Shown here piece after piece: positions 15,700 to 24,444 of a DNA stretch of 64,000 nt. This DNA is from an uncultured Hungatella sp. (GTDB lineage Bacteria; Bacillota; Clostridia; Lachnospirales; Lachnospiraceae). A model generated the notes under the pieces. That model saw nothing but the letters and a program-made list of their open reading frames with translations, was not told the origin of the DNA and ran no database searches. Location of the stretch: NCBI GenBank assembly GCA_910579515.1, contig CAJTUV010000003.1:114621-178620 (forward strand). Reading direction: 5' to 3'. Position 1 is the stretch's first letter. Each line of letters begins with the position of its first letter. The position numbers and the translations under genes were made by a program.

Positions 15700-17046
15700 A
15701 TGAGAAAGATTCTCACAGCAGTACTTTGTGGAACAATGAGTTTAAGCTTAGTGGCTTGCGGCAGCAGCAGCCAGACATCTGCAACGACACAAGGTGCAGA
15801 GACAACAACAGCAGCGACAGAGGCTAAGGGGGAGACCCTGACCGGTTCCGCAGAGGGTTTTGGAGGCCAGATAACGGCTACCTTGACTGTGGAAGACGGG
15901 AAGATTACAGCATGTACTCTGGAAGGAGCAGACGAGACGCCGGAGATTGGCGGAAAGGCTCTGGAGGAACTGGAGAAACAGATTGTGGCTGCAAACGGAT
16001 ATGAGATTGATGGAGTATCCGGTGCAACGATTACAGCAAAAGGGGTAAAGAATGCAGTTGCGGCCGCTCTTGGCGAGGAGATAGAAGCAGAAGAGACAAA
16101 AGCACCAGAGACTACGGCAGCGCCAGAGCTGGTTGAGATTGACGGCGGCCTTCAGATTGGTCAGGCATATGCGGCGGCTCATGGAACAAAGTGTTTCGCG
16201 CAGGCTGTTGCAGTAGTTCAGGACGATGTGATTGTAGCGGCTTATATTGACGAATTCCAGTTTATGCCAAGCGATGCAGGCGTGACAGGCGTGCCAAACA
16301 GTGATACGGATTTTGCGCAAGGATATGCAGACGGCGTTGTTCTTGGTTCAAAACGTGTTAATGCAAAGTACTATAGCGATATGATGACCGAGCATGCCAA
16401 GGCTACGGTTACCATTGACGGAAACTTTGATGCCATTGAGAGCTTTGTGGTAGGCAAGACCATCGACGAGGTTGCCAAGGTTGCAGAGGGCGACGGCGCA
16501 GTTGACGCTGTTTCAGGAGCTACCTTAGCTGACACAGCCGGTTATCTGAAAGCTATTGTAGATGCAGCTAAAGCGGCAAAGAGTACCCAGGCTGTAGAGT
16601 TTTCAGGAAACTCTGAGGACTTGGAGCTGAAGGTGGCTTATACAGCGGCTCATGGAACAAAGTGCTATACCTCAGCAGCAGTTCTGACAGACGGAGAGAA
16701 TATTGTCTTAAGCTACATTGATGAATTCCAGTTCATCTCCAGCGACGCAGATGTAGAAGGCGTGCCAAACAGCGACGCAGAGTTTGCTGAAGGATACAAA
16801 GAGGGCGGTGTGCTCTGCTCCAAACGTGTGAACACTACATATTACAGCAAGAATATGGCAGAAAAAGGCGGTTCCACGGTTGCTATTGACGCAAACTTTG
16901 ATGCGATTCAGAATCATGTCAACGGCATGAGCATCGCAGATGCGACCGCTTTGGCAGGTGAGGAGAGCCCAGTCGATGCGATTTCAGGAGCAACGTTAGT
17001 TGACACAGCCGGCTATCTGAATGCAATTTTGGAAGCAGCAAAGTAA
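15700..17046 (+). CDS. Lipoprotein with one FMN-binding domain and two related repeats (three SGAT motifs)
   Basis: A 448-residue lipoprotein: signal peptide with lipobox Cys20 (SLVAC), a Thr/Ser/Ala-rich linker, and an FMN-binding domain (~48-125) ending in the flavinylation motif SGAT at 107-110. Two further copies of a ~150-residue unit follow (~133-290 and ~297-448). Each has an AAHGTKC block, an IDEFQF block, a VPNSD block and its own SGAT (272-275 and 429-432). In the known family, ApbE links FMN covalently to the Thr of this motif, so up to three flavins are possible. That suggests extracellular electron transfer like the two-flavin PplA of Listeria. No ApbE gene is nearby. It has its own promoter and terminator. 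Confidence 0.82.
   Translation: MRKILTAVLCGTMSLSLVACGSSSQTSATTQGAETTTAATEAKGETLTGSAEGFGGQITATLTVEDGKITACTLEGADETPEIGGKALEELEKQIVAANGYEIDGVSGATITAKGVKNAVAAALGEEIEAEETKAPETTAAPELVEIDGGLQIGQAYAAAHGTKCFAQAVAVVQDDVIVAAYIDEFQFMPSDAGVTGVPNSDTDFAQGYADGVVLGSKRVNAKYYSDMMTEHAKATVTIDGNFDAIESFVVGKTIDEVAKVAEGDGAVDAVSGATLADTAGYLKAIVDAAKAAKSTQAVEFSGNSEDLELKVAYTAAHGTKCYTSAAVLTDGENIVLSYIDEFQFISSDADVEGVPNSDAEFAEGYKEGGVLCSKRVNTTYYSKNMAEKGGSTVAIDANFDAIQNHVNGMSIADATALAGEESPVDAISGATLVDTAGYLNAILEAAK
16174..16664 (+). repeat. Internal duplication in the flavin lipoprotein gene
   Basis: The same 20 bases, encoding AAHGTK, occur at 16174-16193 and 16645-16664, marking equivalent points of two ~155-codon repeat units. 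DNA-level identity shows the duplication is recent or kept uniform by conversion. Confidence 0.75.
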
Positions 17047-17067
17047 AAAGCAGGATAAAATGGCCAT

Positions 17068-17116
17068 AAAGAGGGTGTCCCAAAGTCATGAAATGACTGA
17101 GGGGCACCCTCTTTTA
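17068..17116 (+). terminator. Terminator of the flavin lipoprotein gene
   Basis: The stem AAAGAGGGTG with CACCCTCTTT, with further inner pairing, is followed by TTTT. It closes the gene before the export operon. Confidence 0.85.
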
Positions 17117-17150
17117 AAATTTTAGAAAAACACTTGTAAAAGTTGCAAAA

Positions 17151-17181
17151 CTGTATTAAACTGTATTAATAATGTTAATAC
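17151..17181. promoter_or_regulatory. Putative operator upstream of the MacA/MacB-like operon
   Basis: A 9-base direct repeat CTGTATTAA (17151-17159 and 17161-17169) abuts a perfect inverted repeat GTATTAA-5 nt-TTAATAC (17163-17181). It lies ~90 bases before the first gene in an A/T-rich region, where a TetR- or MarR-type repressor could bind. No regulator gene is adjacent. Confidence 0.45.
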
Positions 17182-17271
17182 GGTGAAGCTTTTTAAAATT
17201 TTTGAAGCATTTGAAATCGGAAAGTCGTTATACAAAATATAAGCTGGTACAAGTGGAAAGGAGACTAAAGG

Positions 17272-18681
17272 ATGACGCAGGAGGAGAAGAAAGAAATGGT
17301 AAGCCGGGAGGAAGCTGAGGCGGCCGCAGTCTGGAGTGCAGATGATGAAGAGATTGACGCACAGCTGGAAGAGCTTCTAAAGGAAGATACACCAAATAAA
17401 AAGAAGAAAAAGGAAAAGAAGGTTTCTAAAAAGAGACGTTTAAATTGGACAGCATGGAGTCGTAAGCGAAAAATTCTTATTATTGGCGCCCTGGTCCTTG
17501 GTTTTGGGATATTGGGAATGCTTTTGTTTGGAAAAAAGGGCGGTGGTCAGATTCAGGTTTCAACCATTCCAGTTACTCTTGGAAGTGTTACAGAGGATTT
17601 AACAGTCAGCGGTCCTGTTTCGGGAACCGATAGCGTGGATGTAGTGTCCAACCTCCATGCAGAGGTCACAGAGATTGAGGTAAAGGAAGGAGACCGTGTA
17701 GAGGCGGGCCAGCTTTTGGCTTTAATTGACAGCAGTGATATTCAAAAGGAGGTGGAGATCGCCCAGAATGCCTATGATTTGGCGGTAACTACCTATGAAG
17801 AGCAACAGATTCAGGCGGAGAACGGTTATGCAAAGGCTGTTCAGGACTATGAGGCCGCTAAAGGAGAGTTTAACCGAACGAATGTCTTGTATGAAAGTGG
17901 AAGCGTATCCAGAGTAGAGTGGGAGACTGCAAGAAATCAGATGAGGGATGCACAGCGGCAGATCAAGAATTTTACCTTAAAGGATGGAAAGGCTGTGGCT
18001 AATGAATCCTATGCCCTTCAAATTAAGAATGCAGAGTTTGAGCTGGAAAAGAAAAAAGAGCAGTTACAGGATTGTCAGGTTACCAGCCCTATTGCAGGGA
18101 CTGTGGTTCGCGTGAATGTAAAAGTAGGGCGGTTTGCGGATGAGATAGAAGACAAAAAGCCTATGTTTATTATAGAAAACCTGGATGTGCTGGAGATGAA
18201 AATTAATATCAGCGAGTATTCTATTGGGAAGGTAGCGGTAGGTCAGGCAGTACAAATCAGCGCAGACATTTTAGGCGGTGAAACCGTGCAGGGAACGGTG
18301 ACGGCTATCTCGCCTACTGGTGAGGAAAAGGAAGGCGGATCTACAGAGCGCGTGATCCCCACCACTATTCAGATTGAAGATAAGGATACGAAGCTGATTG
18401 CCGGTATCACAGCCAGGGCTAAGATTGTGCTGAACGAGGCCAATGAAGTGCTGGTACTTCCCATCAGCGCAATTCAGGAATCAGAAGAAGGTACATATGT
18501 TCTTGCTGTGGTAGAGGGAGCGTTAAAGAAGATTTTTGTCACAACAGGTGTGGAATCCGATATTCAGGTAGAGGTTATCTCCGTGGAGGAAGGGGCTTTG
18601 ACAGAGGGGACCCAGATTGTGACGGCGCCAGCGCCCTATATGGTGGAAGGAATGCAGGTCATCGCTGTGCCAGCCGCATAG
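17272..18681 (+). CDS. MacA-like membrane fusion/adaptor protein of an export ABC system
   Basis: A 469-residue protein with a long, highly charged cytoplasmic N-terminus (1-62, Lys/Glu-rich), one membrane anchor (~65-86) and a HlyD/MacA-type extracellular part. The latter has a barrel-sandwich half motif (VEAGQLLALIDSS, ~142-154), a coiled-coil hairpin (~155-255), a second lipoyl half (TSPIAGTVVRVNVKVG) and beta-barrel domains. In Gram-positives such adaptors work with MacB-type ABC transporters to export peptides or antibiotics. The ATPase and permease genes follow directly. The charged 60-residue N-terminal extension is longer than in E. coli MacA. The GGAAAGGAG site is strong. Confidence 0.85.
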   Translation: MTQEEKKEMVSREEAEAAAVWSADDEEIDAQLEELLKEDTPNKKKKKEKKVSKKRRLNWTAWSRKRKILIIGALVLGFGILGMLLFGKKGGGQIQVSTIPVTLGSVTEDLTVSGPVSGTDSVDVVSNLHAEVTEIEVKEGDRVEAGQLLALIDSSDIQKEVEIAQNAYDLAVTTYEEQQIQAENGYAKAVQDYEAAKGEFNRTNVLYESGSVSRVEWETARNQMRDAQRQIKNFTLKDGKAVANESYALQIKNAEFELEKKKEQLQDCQVTSPIAGTVVRVNVKVGRFADEIEDKKPMFIIENLDVLEMKINISEYSIGKVAVGQAVQISADILGGETVQGTVTAISPTGEEKEGGSTERVIPTTIQIEDKDTKLIAGITARAKIVLNEANEVLVLPISAIQESEEGTYVLAVVEGALKKIFVTTGVESDIQVEVISVEEGALTEGTQIVTAPAPYMVEGMQVIAVPAA

Positions 18682-18742
18682 CAGTTTCTTACTGTTGGAG
18701 ATTTATGCCGTTTTAGCTGGCGGCAGAATGGAGATTCATATT

Positions 18743-19546
18743 ATGGCAAATTGGAAACAAATCATGTTAAGAGGCGCAAAGCTTAAGTCCCGCATCTTTA
18801 GAAGCAGAAAAATTCCCTCTTATCTAACTGAGAATGTCACTGAAGATCTGATTGTTCTCAAAAACCTGGTGAAGGTTTACGATACAGGTTCTATCAAGGT
18901 TCTGGGACTGAAAAAAATAAATCTAACCATCAAACGGGGTGAGTTTGTGGCAATCATGGGAAAATCTGGTTCCGGCAAATCGACCCTTATGAATATTTTA
19001 GGCTGCTTAGACAGACCAAGCCTGGGACACTACTATTTGGATGGAATCGACACGGCCTCCATGAGTCCTAACGAGCTGTCAGAAATCCGCAATTATAAGA
19101 TTGGTTTTGTGTTTCAGTCCTTTAATCTGATTTCCCGAACCTCAGCCCTGAAAAATGTGGAGCTTCCCATGACGTATGCCAGACGAGGGAAAAAGGAACG
19201 GAGAGAGCGCGCTATGGAGTTGTTAAAGCGAGTGGGATTGGAGAGCAGAGCCGATCACATGCCCAATGAATTGTCTGGCGGACAGAGACAGAGGGTAGCG
19301 ATTGCCAGAGCTCTTGCCAATGAGCCGCCTTTGATTCTGGCTGATGAGCCTACCGGAAACTTGGACACAGCGGCTTCCGAGGAGATTATGCAGCTGTTTT
19401 CGGATTTACATAAAGAAGGAGCTACCGTGGTGGTGGTAACTCACGAAGAGAATATTGCCGCCTTCACAGATCGGATTATCCGTTTTCAGGACGGGGTGGT
19501 GCTGGAGGACACAAAGACAGAGAAGAAAGGAGAAGAGACATGCTGA
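18743..19546 (+). CDS. MacB/LolD-type ABC transporter ATP-binding protein
   Basis: A 267-residue ATPase with Walker A GKSGSGKST, Q-loop FVFQSFNLI, signature LSGGQRQRVAIARAL, Walker B LILADEPTGNLD and the H-loop VVVTHE. This is the MacB/LolD subfamily, which drives mechanotransmission rather than classical transport. It has ~35 extra N-terminal residues (basic, RSRKIPSYL) before the first strand. The start at 18743 is favoured by GGAG nine bases upstream; 18728 or a TTG at 18695 are alternatives. It overlaps the permease gene by seven bases. Confidence 0.9.
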   Translation: MANWKQIMLRGAKLKSRIFRSRKIPSYLTENVTEDLIVLKNLVKVYDTGSIKVLGLKKINLTIKRGEFVAIMGKSGSGKSTLMNILGCLDRPSLGHYYLDGIDTASMSPNELSEIRNYKIGFVFQSFNLISRTSALKNVELPMTYARRGKKERRERAMELLKRVGLESRADHMPNELSGGQRQRVAIARALANEPPLILADEPTGNLDTAASEEIMQLFSDLHKEGATVVVVTHEENIAAFTDRIIRFQDGVVLEDTKTEKKGEETC

Positions 19547-20751
19547 TTGAGAATATGGCTATGGCGTTTTCCGCTATACGAGCTAACAAGATGCGGTCTT
19601 TCTTGACTATGCTGGGAATCATCATCGGAATCGGTTCTGTGATTTCCATTGTCTCCATCGGAGACACTATGCGAGGATTGTTCTCCGATTTATATAAAAA
19701 TGTAGGAATCACTCAGGCATATCTGGCAATTGGTTACTGGGTGGACGACGTTAGGCAGAGCGATTACTTTACACTGGAGGAATTAGCACGGGTCAAGGAG
19801 GTATTTGGAGACCAGATTGCCTATATTGACAGCGGTGCTACCACCAGTGCGGAAGCTATCTATAAGCGCAATACGATTAATTTTGACTACACGGGTATAG
19901 ACTATAATTATATTGATGTTCAGCCTGTGAATATCGTTTATGGCCGTTACTTAAATGAGGGAGACATTCTGGGACGAAAGAAAAACGTGGTCATGAATGT
20001 AGACAGTGCAAAAATGCTATTCGGAGAGGAAAACGCGGTTGGGAAAACCTTTCGAACAACGCTCTATGGATATACAGATGTTTTTACAGTGGTAGGAGTT
20101 TATAAAGAGGAAATAAACGCTTTCCAGGCGCTGATGATGGGCGGCAGAACAGACAGAGGATCTGCTTTTATACCCTATACCCTTTTAACCTGGCCCAACG
20201 ATTATTTTTATTATCTTCATCTATATGCTTCTGATGATGTAAATCTGGATGAATTTTTCAACCAGTTGAAAACGTACGTGGCCAAATTAAAGGGAAGACA
20301 GCCGGAGGATATGCGTCTGGAAACTGCAATGGACCAGATGCTTCAGGTTGATTCCATGATGGGTGGGCTTTCCATGGCAGTAGGAGGCATTGCCGCAATC
20401 TCCCTTTTAGTAGGCGGTATTGGAATTATGAACATTATGCTGGTTTCCGTCACAGAGCGGACTAGGGAAATTGGAATCCGAAAGTCGTTGGGAGCTAAGA
20501 CCCGGGACATTTTGATTCAGTTTTTGACAGAATCTGCCATTCTTTCTGCCTGTGGAGGGATCATAGGAATTTCCATTGGCGTAGGATTGGTATCGTTAGG
20601 CGGCCTGGCTCTGGGAATCAACGTGATTATAAAGCCTGGAGTTATCATTATGGCTGTGTCCTTCTCAGCCATTGTAGGAATCTTCTTTGGAATCTATCCG
20701 GCCTCGAAAGCCGCCAAGGCAGACCCGATTGATGCCCTTAGATATGAGTAG
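19540..20751 (+). CDS. MacB-type ABC transporter permease (FtsX fold)
   Basis: A 403-residue permease with the MacB architecture: a first membrane helix (~20-45, RANKMRSFLTMLGIIIGIGSV), an extracellular MacB_PCD domain (~46-270) and three C-terminal helices. The segment GGIGIMNIMLVSVTERTREIGIRKSLGA (written here in part) is the conserved coupling region. It works with the ATPase and MacA-like adaptor immediately upstream to export a substrate, perhaps an antimicrobial peptide. The substrate is not identifiable, and the order adaptor-ATPase-permease is standard. Confidence 0.9.
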   Translation: MLIENMAMAFSAIRANKMRSFLTMLGIIIGIGSVISIVSIGDTMRGLFSDLYKNVGITQAYLAIGYWVDDVRQSDYFTLEELARVKEVFGDQIAYIDSGATTSAEAIYKRNTINFDYTGIDYNYIDVQPVNIVYGRYLNEGDILGRKKNVVMNVDSAKMLFGEENAVGKTFRTTLYGYTDVFTVVGVYKEEINAFQALMMGGRTDRGSAFIPYTLLTWPNDYFYYLHLYASDDVNLDEFFNQLKTYVAKLKGRQPEDMRLETAMDQMLQVDSMMGGLSMAVGGIAAISLLVGGIGIMNIMLVSVTERTREIGIRKSLGAKTRDILIQFLTESAILSACGGIIGISIGVGLVSLGGLALGINVIIKPGVIIMAVSFSAIVGIFFGIYPASKAAKADPIDALRYE

Positions 20752-20778
20752 TACTTCAATCTTTTCCGCGCTATAGCA

Positions 20779-20807
20779 TTGCCAGCAATCAAAATCTGTG
20801 TTATACT
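20779..20807 (+). promoter_or_regulatory. Promoter of the membrane-protein/cdaA operon
   Basis: TTGCCA (20779-20784), a 17-bp spacer and TATACT (20802-20807), each five of six to consensus, 41 bases before the first start codon. Confidence 0.72.
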
Positions 20808-20848
20808 GAAGGGACTAATTAGCATAGTTGCATAGTGAGGTGATGGCA

Positions 20849-21295
20849 ATGCTAAATGAAGATAAGATAAAACTGATGACCAATGTCTCCATGTTTGAAA
20901 AACATGAGGAGAAATATATTTCTTTGGCAACTCGATTTTTTAGAAGTGATTATATAAGCCGGAACCTGCTGAGAGCGTTTTTAGGATATACTCTCTGTTG
21001 GGTTCTGGGTTTTTTGCTGGTTATTTTGTATAGGGCGGAAGAGATCTTATCGACGATGGATTTTACTGTTTTACAGGCGCAGGCCAAGGATTATGTCAGT
21101 TCTTATGTGATTGGACTGTTGTGCTATATGGTGATTGCATTTGTAGTCAGTTTGATACGATACAATCATGGCGTTCAGAGCCATAAGGCATATATCGGAA
21201 AGCTAAGGCGTTTGGAAAAACGATATGAATTTCAAAGCAGAACCAAAGAACTGGGCAGGGAGGTTAAAAAGCATGATCGCTCTTTTGGTGTTTAA
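20849..21295 (+). CDS. Unknown membrane protein at the head of the cdaA operon
   Basis: A 148-residue protein with two strong membrane helices (~47-67 and ~88-110), a cytoplasmic N-terminal stretch and a basic, coiled-coil-like C-terminus (RRLEKRYEFQSRTKELGREVKKHDR). I know no family for it. The start at 20849 is chosen because GAGG lies eight bases upstream; 20843 is possible. It overlaps the next gene by 23 bases and leads the operon containing cdaA and cdaR, so a role near the cell envelope or c-di-AMP control is possible but only inferred. Confidence 0.7.
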   Translation: MLNEDKIKLMTNVSMFEKHEEKYISLATRFFRSDYISRNLLRAFLGYTLCWVLGFLLVILYRAEEILSTMDFTVLQAQAKDYVSSYVIGLLCYMVIAFVVSLIRYNHGVQSHKAYIGKLRRLEKRYEFQSRTKELGREVKKHDRSFGV

Positions 21296-22229
21296 GGAAA
21301 AAATGAGGCTGTTTTACAGCAGATACGAGATGTTTGTGACGCCAGTGATTCGATTTTTTATAAGCTTTGCAACCTTTTTGCTGATTAATAAAAATGTAGG
21401 GTTTATGACCAGGTTAAACAGTATGGTAGTGATTTTGGTATTGTCACTGGCATGTTCCATTCTTCCTTATGGGATTACCGCGATTTTGGCGGGAGGATTG
21501 TTTTTGGCCCATATTAGCAGCGTGTCTTTGGAACTGGCACTGATTCTTCTGGTATGTCTTTTGATTGTGGCAATATTATATTATGGATTTCAGCCGGGAG
21601 ACAGTTATCTGCTTTTACTAACCCCTATTTTTTACTATTTGAAGCTCCCTTATGCAATTCCCCTTTTGGTTGGATTGTCAAAAACGCCAGTATCTGCAGT
21701 TCCTGTGGGATGTGGAACATTTTTGTTTTATATTCTTCAATATGTGAAGCAGAATGCAGGTGTTCTGACAAATGACACTGCGGTAGACATTACCCAGAAA
21801 TATGCTCAGATTATGAAATCCATGATGAACAATTCTCATATGATAGTAATGATAGGAGCATGTGTGATTAGTATTTTTGTGGTGTATCTGCTCAGACGCC
21901 TGTCAGTGGATTATTCTTGGGTGATTGCTATTGTGGCAGGTGCTGTGACGCAGTTGTCTGTGATTTTTGTTGGGGATTATATGTTTGACGTGTCAGTCTC
22001 TATGGTGGAACTTCTGGTGGGGACGTTGATTTCTATGGCGATTGCAGGAGTGTATAACTTCCTGATTTTTTCAGTGGATTACAGCAGGACAGAATATACG
22101 CAATTTGAAGATGATGATTATTATTATTATGTAAAAGCGGTTCCCAAGATTACAATTTCTGCTCCAGATGTGAAGGTTCAGAAAATCAGCAGCACGAAGG
22201 TTCATCATAATGCGGGCGGGGAACGGTGA
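21273..22229 (+). CDS. Unknown polytopic membrane protein preceding cdaA
   Basis: A 318-residue protein with about eight to nine hydrophobic segments between residues 25 and 275, and a hydrophilic tail of ~45 residues containing an acidic-aromatic patch (FEDDDYYYYVKAVPKI). The start at 21273 has an AGGGAGG site and lies within the end of the preceding gene (23-base overlap), indicating coupling. The gap to cdaA is 33 bases. I recall similar proteins in front of cdaA in related Lachnospiraceae, but no function is known. It may be a transporter-like or scaffolding partner of the cyclase. Confidence 0.72.
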   Translation: MIALLVFKEKMRLFYSRYEMFVTPVIRFFISFATFLLINKNVGFMTRLNSMVVILVLSLACSILPYGITAILAGGLFLAHISSVSLELALILLVCLLIVAILYYGFQPGDSYLLLLTPIFYYLKLPYAIPLLVGLSKTPVSAVPVGCGTFLFYILQYVKQNAGVLTNDTAVDITQKYAQIMKSMMNNSHMIVMIGACVISIFVVYLLRRLSVDYSWVIAIVAGAVTQLSVIFVGDYMFDVSVSMVELLVGTLISMAIAGVYNFLIFSVDYSRTEYTQFEDDDYYYYVKAVPKITISAPDVKVQKISSTKVHHNAGGER

Positions 22230-22262
22230 GAACAGCAAGGTTGACATAGAGGTGGTGAATTT

Positions 22263-23138
22263 ATGGCGGATATACTAGAGACACTTTATTCCTGGCTTTC
22301 CTTTTTGCCTAAAATCAGTAAAACCAATATTCTAGAGATTGTGATTATTGCGTTTTTGATTTACGAGATCATGGTGTGGATCAAGAATACCAGAGCATGG
22401 AACTTGCTGAAGGGAATCCTGGTTATTCTGGCCTTTACTTTTATTGCCTGGGTTTTAAAATTATATACGATTCTATGGATTTTGGAAAAAATAGCTTTGG
22501 TGGCGACTACGGCTTTGGTGATTATCTTCCAGCCGGAGCTGCGCAAGGCGTTAGAGCAGCTTGGAAGCAAGAATCTTTTAACGGATTTGCTTCCTTTCGA
22601 GGGCGGCAGGCCTTCTGACGACGCCTTTACAGAGAAAACCATCAATGAATTGGTTCGGGCCTCTGTAGAGCTGGGGAAAGCCAAGACAGGCGCTTTAATG
22701 GTAATTGAACAGGAGACTCCGCTAAAGGATATTGAGAGAACCGGAATTGAAATTGACGGACTGGTTACCAGCCAGTTATTGATTAACATATTTGAACACA
22801 ACACGCCGCTTCATGACGGCGCGGTTGTGATTCGTGGAAACCGCGTGGTGGCGGCTACCTGTTATCTGCCTCTTTCGGACAATACCAGCATTAGTAAAGA
22901 TTTAGGCACCAGACATCGTGCAGCTGTGGGAATCAGCGAGGTGACAGACAGCTTGATTATTGTGGTGTCAGAAGAGACGGGACGGATTTCTCTGGCTGAG
23001 AACGGAGGGCTTATAAAAATCAGTGATGCGGACACTCTCAATCGGGCCCTGGCAGAAAAACTGGGTCAGGAGGAGCATGGAAATCGGTTCAGAATTTGGA
23101 AGGGAAGGCTGAAGGATGAAAGAAAGGCTGACAAATAA
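22263..23138 (+). CDS. cdaA: Diadenylate cyclase CdaA (c-di-AMP synthase)
   Basis: Makes cyclic di-AMP from two ATP. The 291-residue protein has the CdaA layout: three N-terminal membrane helices (~15-85) and a DAC (DisA_N) catalytic domain with DGAVVIRG (Asp ~185) and GTRHRAAVG (RHR ~216-218). c-di-AMP controls potassium and osmolyte uptake and cell-wall homeostasis. The downstream cdaR overlaps by 23 bases. Instead of the usual glmM, ptsH and ptsI follow. Confidence 0.96.
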   Translation: MADILETLYSWLSFLPKISKTNILEIVIIAFLIYEIMVWIKNTRAWNLLKGILVILAFTFIAWVLKLYTILWILEKIALVATTALVIIFQPELRKALEQLGSKNLLTDLLPFEGGRPSDDAFTEKTINELVRASVELGKAKTGALMVIEQETPLKDIERTGIEIDGLVTSQLLINIFEHNTPLHDGAVVIRGNRVVAATCYLPLSDNTSISKDLGTRHRAAVGISEVTDSLIIVVSEETGRISLAENGGLIKISDADTLNRALAEKLGQEEHGNRFRIWKGRLKDERKADK

Positions 23139-24414
23139 TCTGGGACTTAAAATCCTGGCCGTAGTGATAGCTGTTTTTATGTGGCTGATTATGGTAAATG
23201 TGTCGAATCCTTTAACGACAGATTCTAAATCGGTCACAGTGGAAATGATTAATGAAGATGTGCTGAATAAGTCAAACCTGACCTATGAGATGATAGGAAA
23301 AAATACAGTGACGGTCAGTTATGAAGTTCGGGTAAGAGATCAATACCGGATTTCTGCCAGTGATTTTTTTGCGTATGCAGATTTATCCCAGCTTTATGAT
23401 GTGACTGGGTCTATTCCTGTACAGGTGGATATTGCCAATGAAGCGGTCCGTCCTCTGATTCAGGGAACTCCCACGGTTCGTCCGGGAGTGGTTCGGATTG
23501 AGACGGAGCCGCTGCAGAAAAAGCGTTTTGATATAAAGGCTCATACTGTGGGAACAGAGCAGGAAGGATATGCGCTGGGAAGTGTAACCTTTAATCCAGA
23601 ATACGTTTATGCCACTGGGGCAAGATCGGTTATTGGTCAGATCAGCTCAGTGGGAGTGGAGATTAATATTGACGGAATTAATTCGGACAGAGACGGAGTC
23701 GCCAGGGTGAAGTTTTATGACGCCAATGATAATGAGCTGAAGGTACAAGGAGACGTAAAACTGAACCTGGAGGAAGTGGAATATCATGTAACGATTTTGA
23801 GTGTAAAGAATCTGGCGCTGGATTTCCAGGTACAAGGTAAAGTGGCGGATGGATATCGTTTTACTGGTGTAGACTGCAGTATTAAGAATGTTTCTGTTGA
23901 GGGACTGCGGTCCGTTCTGGCCTCTATCAGCACCTTGACTGTGCCGGGAGAATTGCTGAGATTGGATGGAGCCACAAAAGATGTGAAGATAGAGGTGAAT
24001 CTGTCTCAGCTTTTGCCGGATAATATCAGCATGGCAAAGGAAGCAGATCTTACGGCGATTGTGACTTTGAAGGTAGAACCTTTGGAGACCAGAGAAGTGG
24101 CGTGTGATTTGAAGCGAACATCGTTTGAAAACGGAAGGGAGAATTACAATTATTACTTTGAACAGGAGAAAGTGAATCTTTCCATTCGAGGCTTGCAGGA
24201 GGATTTGGAGAAACTTAAAGAGGACGATATCGCCTATTCGGTTGATGTAGGAGGAATGGGACCAGGCGTTCATCCGGTGGAGCTGGAGGTTCGTTTAAGC
24301 GACGGCTTTGAGATGATGGGACAGGAACCAGTGATGATTATTGTAGAGGATTTAAGCGAAGAGTCGAGCGCAGCCAGTGAGGAGAGCAGCGAGGGGGACA
24401 ACCATACAGACTGA
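23116..24414 (+). CDS. cdaR: CdaA regulatory protein CdaR (YbbR-domain protein)
   Basis: A 432-residue membrane-anchored extracellular protein: one N-terminal helix (~9-28, ILAVVIAVFMWLIMV) and a series of about four YbbR repeats. The repeats have the typical VxVxxxxxG...GY pattern (VGTEQEGYALGSVTF, VQGKVADGYRFTGVD). A Ser/Glu-rich tail (EESSAASEESSEGD) ends it. CdaR binds CdaA and modulates its activity. It starts inside cdaA (23-base overlap), with AAGGGAAGG upstream. Confidence 0.92.
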   Translation: MKERLTNNLGLKILAVVIAVFMWLIMVNVSNPLTTDSKSVTVEMINEDVLNKSNLTYEMIGKNTVTVSYEVRVRDQYRISASDFFAYADLSQLYDVTGSIPVQVDIANEAVRPLIQGTPTVRPGVVRIETEPLQKKRFDIKAHTVGTEQEGYALGSVTFNPEYVYATGARSVIGQISSVGVEINIDGINSDRDGVARVKFYDANDNELKVQGDVKLNLEEVEYHVTILSVKNLALDFQVQGKVADGYRFTGVDCSIKNVSVEGLRSVLASISTLTVPGELLRLDGATKDVKIEVNLSQLLPDNISMAKEADLTAIVTLKVEPLETREVACDLKRTSFENGRENYNYYFEQEKVNLSIRGLQEDLEKLKEDDIAYSVDVGGMGPGVHPVELEVRLSDGFEMMGQEPVMIIVEDLSEESSAASEESSEGDNHTD

Positions 24415-24444
24415 GCAAAATAATGTATTGAGAGGAACGTAATT

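Noticed and set aside
15748..16320. 190-codon minus-strand ORF opposite the flavin lipoprotein
   Set aside because: A long antisense frame produced by Ala/Thr-rich codons; Cys/Leu/Arg-rich translation with no start signals.
17117..17271. Sigma-A promoter for the MacA-like operon
   Set aside because: TTGCAA and TATTAA elements are present but with 15-bp spacing; no combination fits well enough to report.
23647..24273. 208-codon minus-strand ORF opposite cdaR
   Set aside because: Lies wholly within a well-supported gene and has no ribosome binding site or family resemblance.
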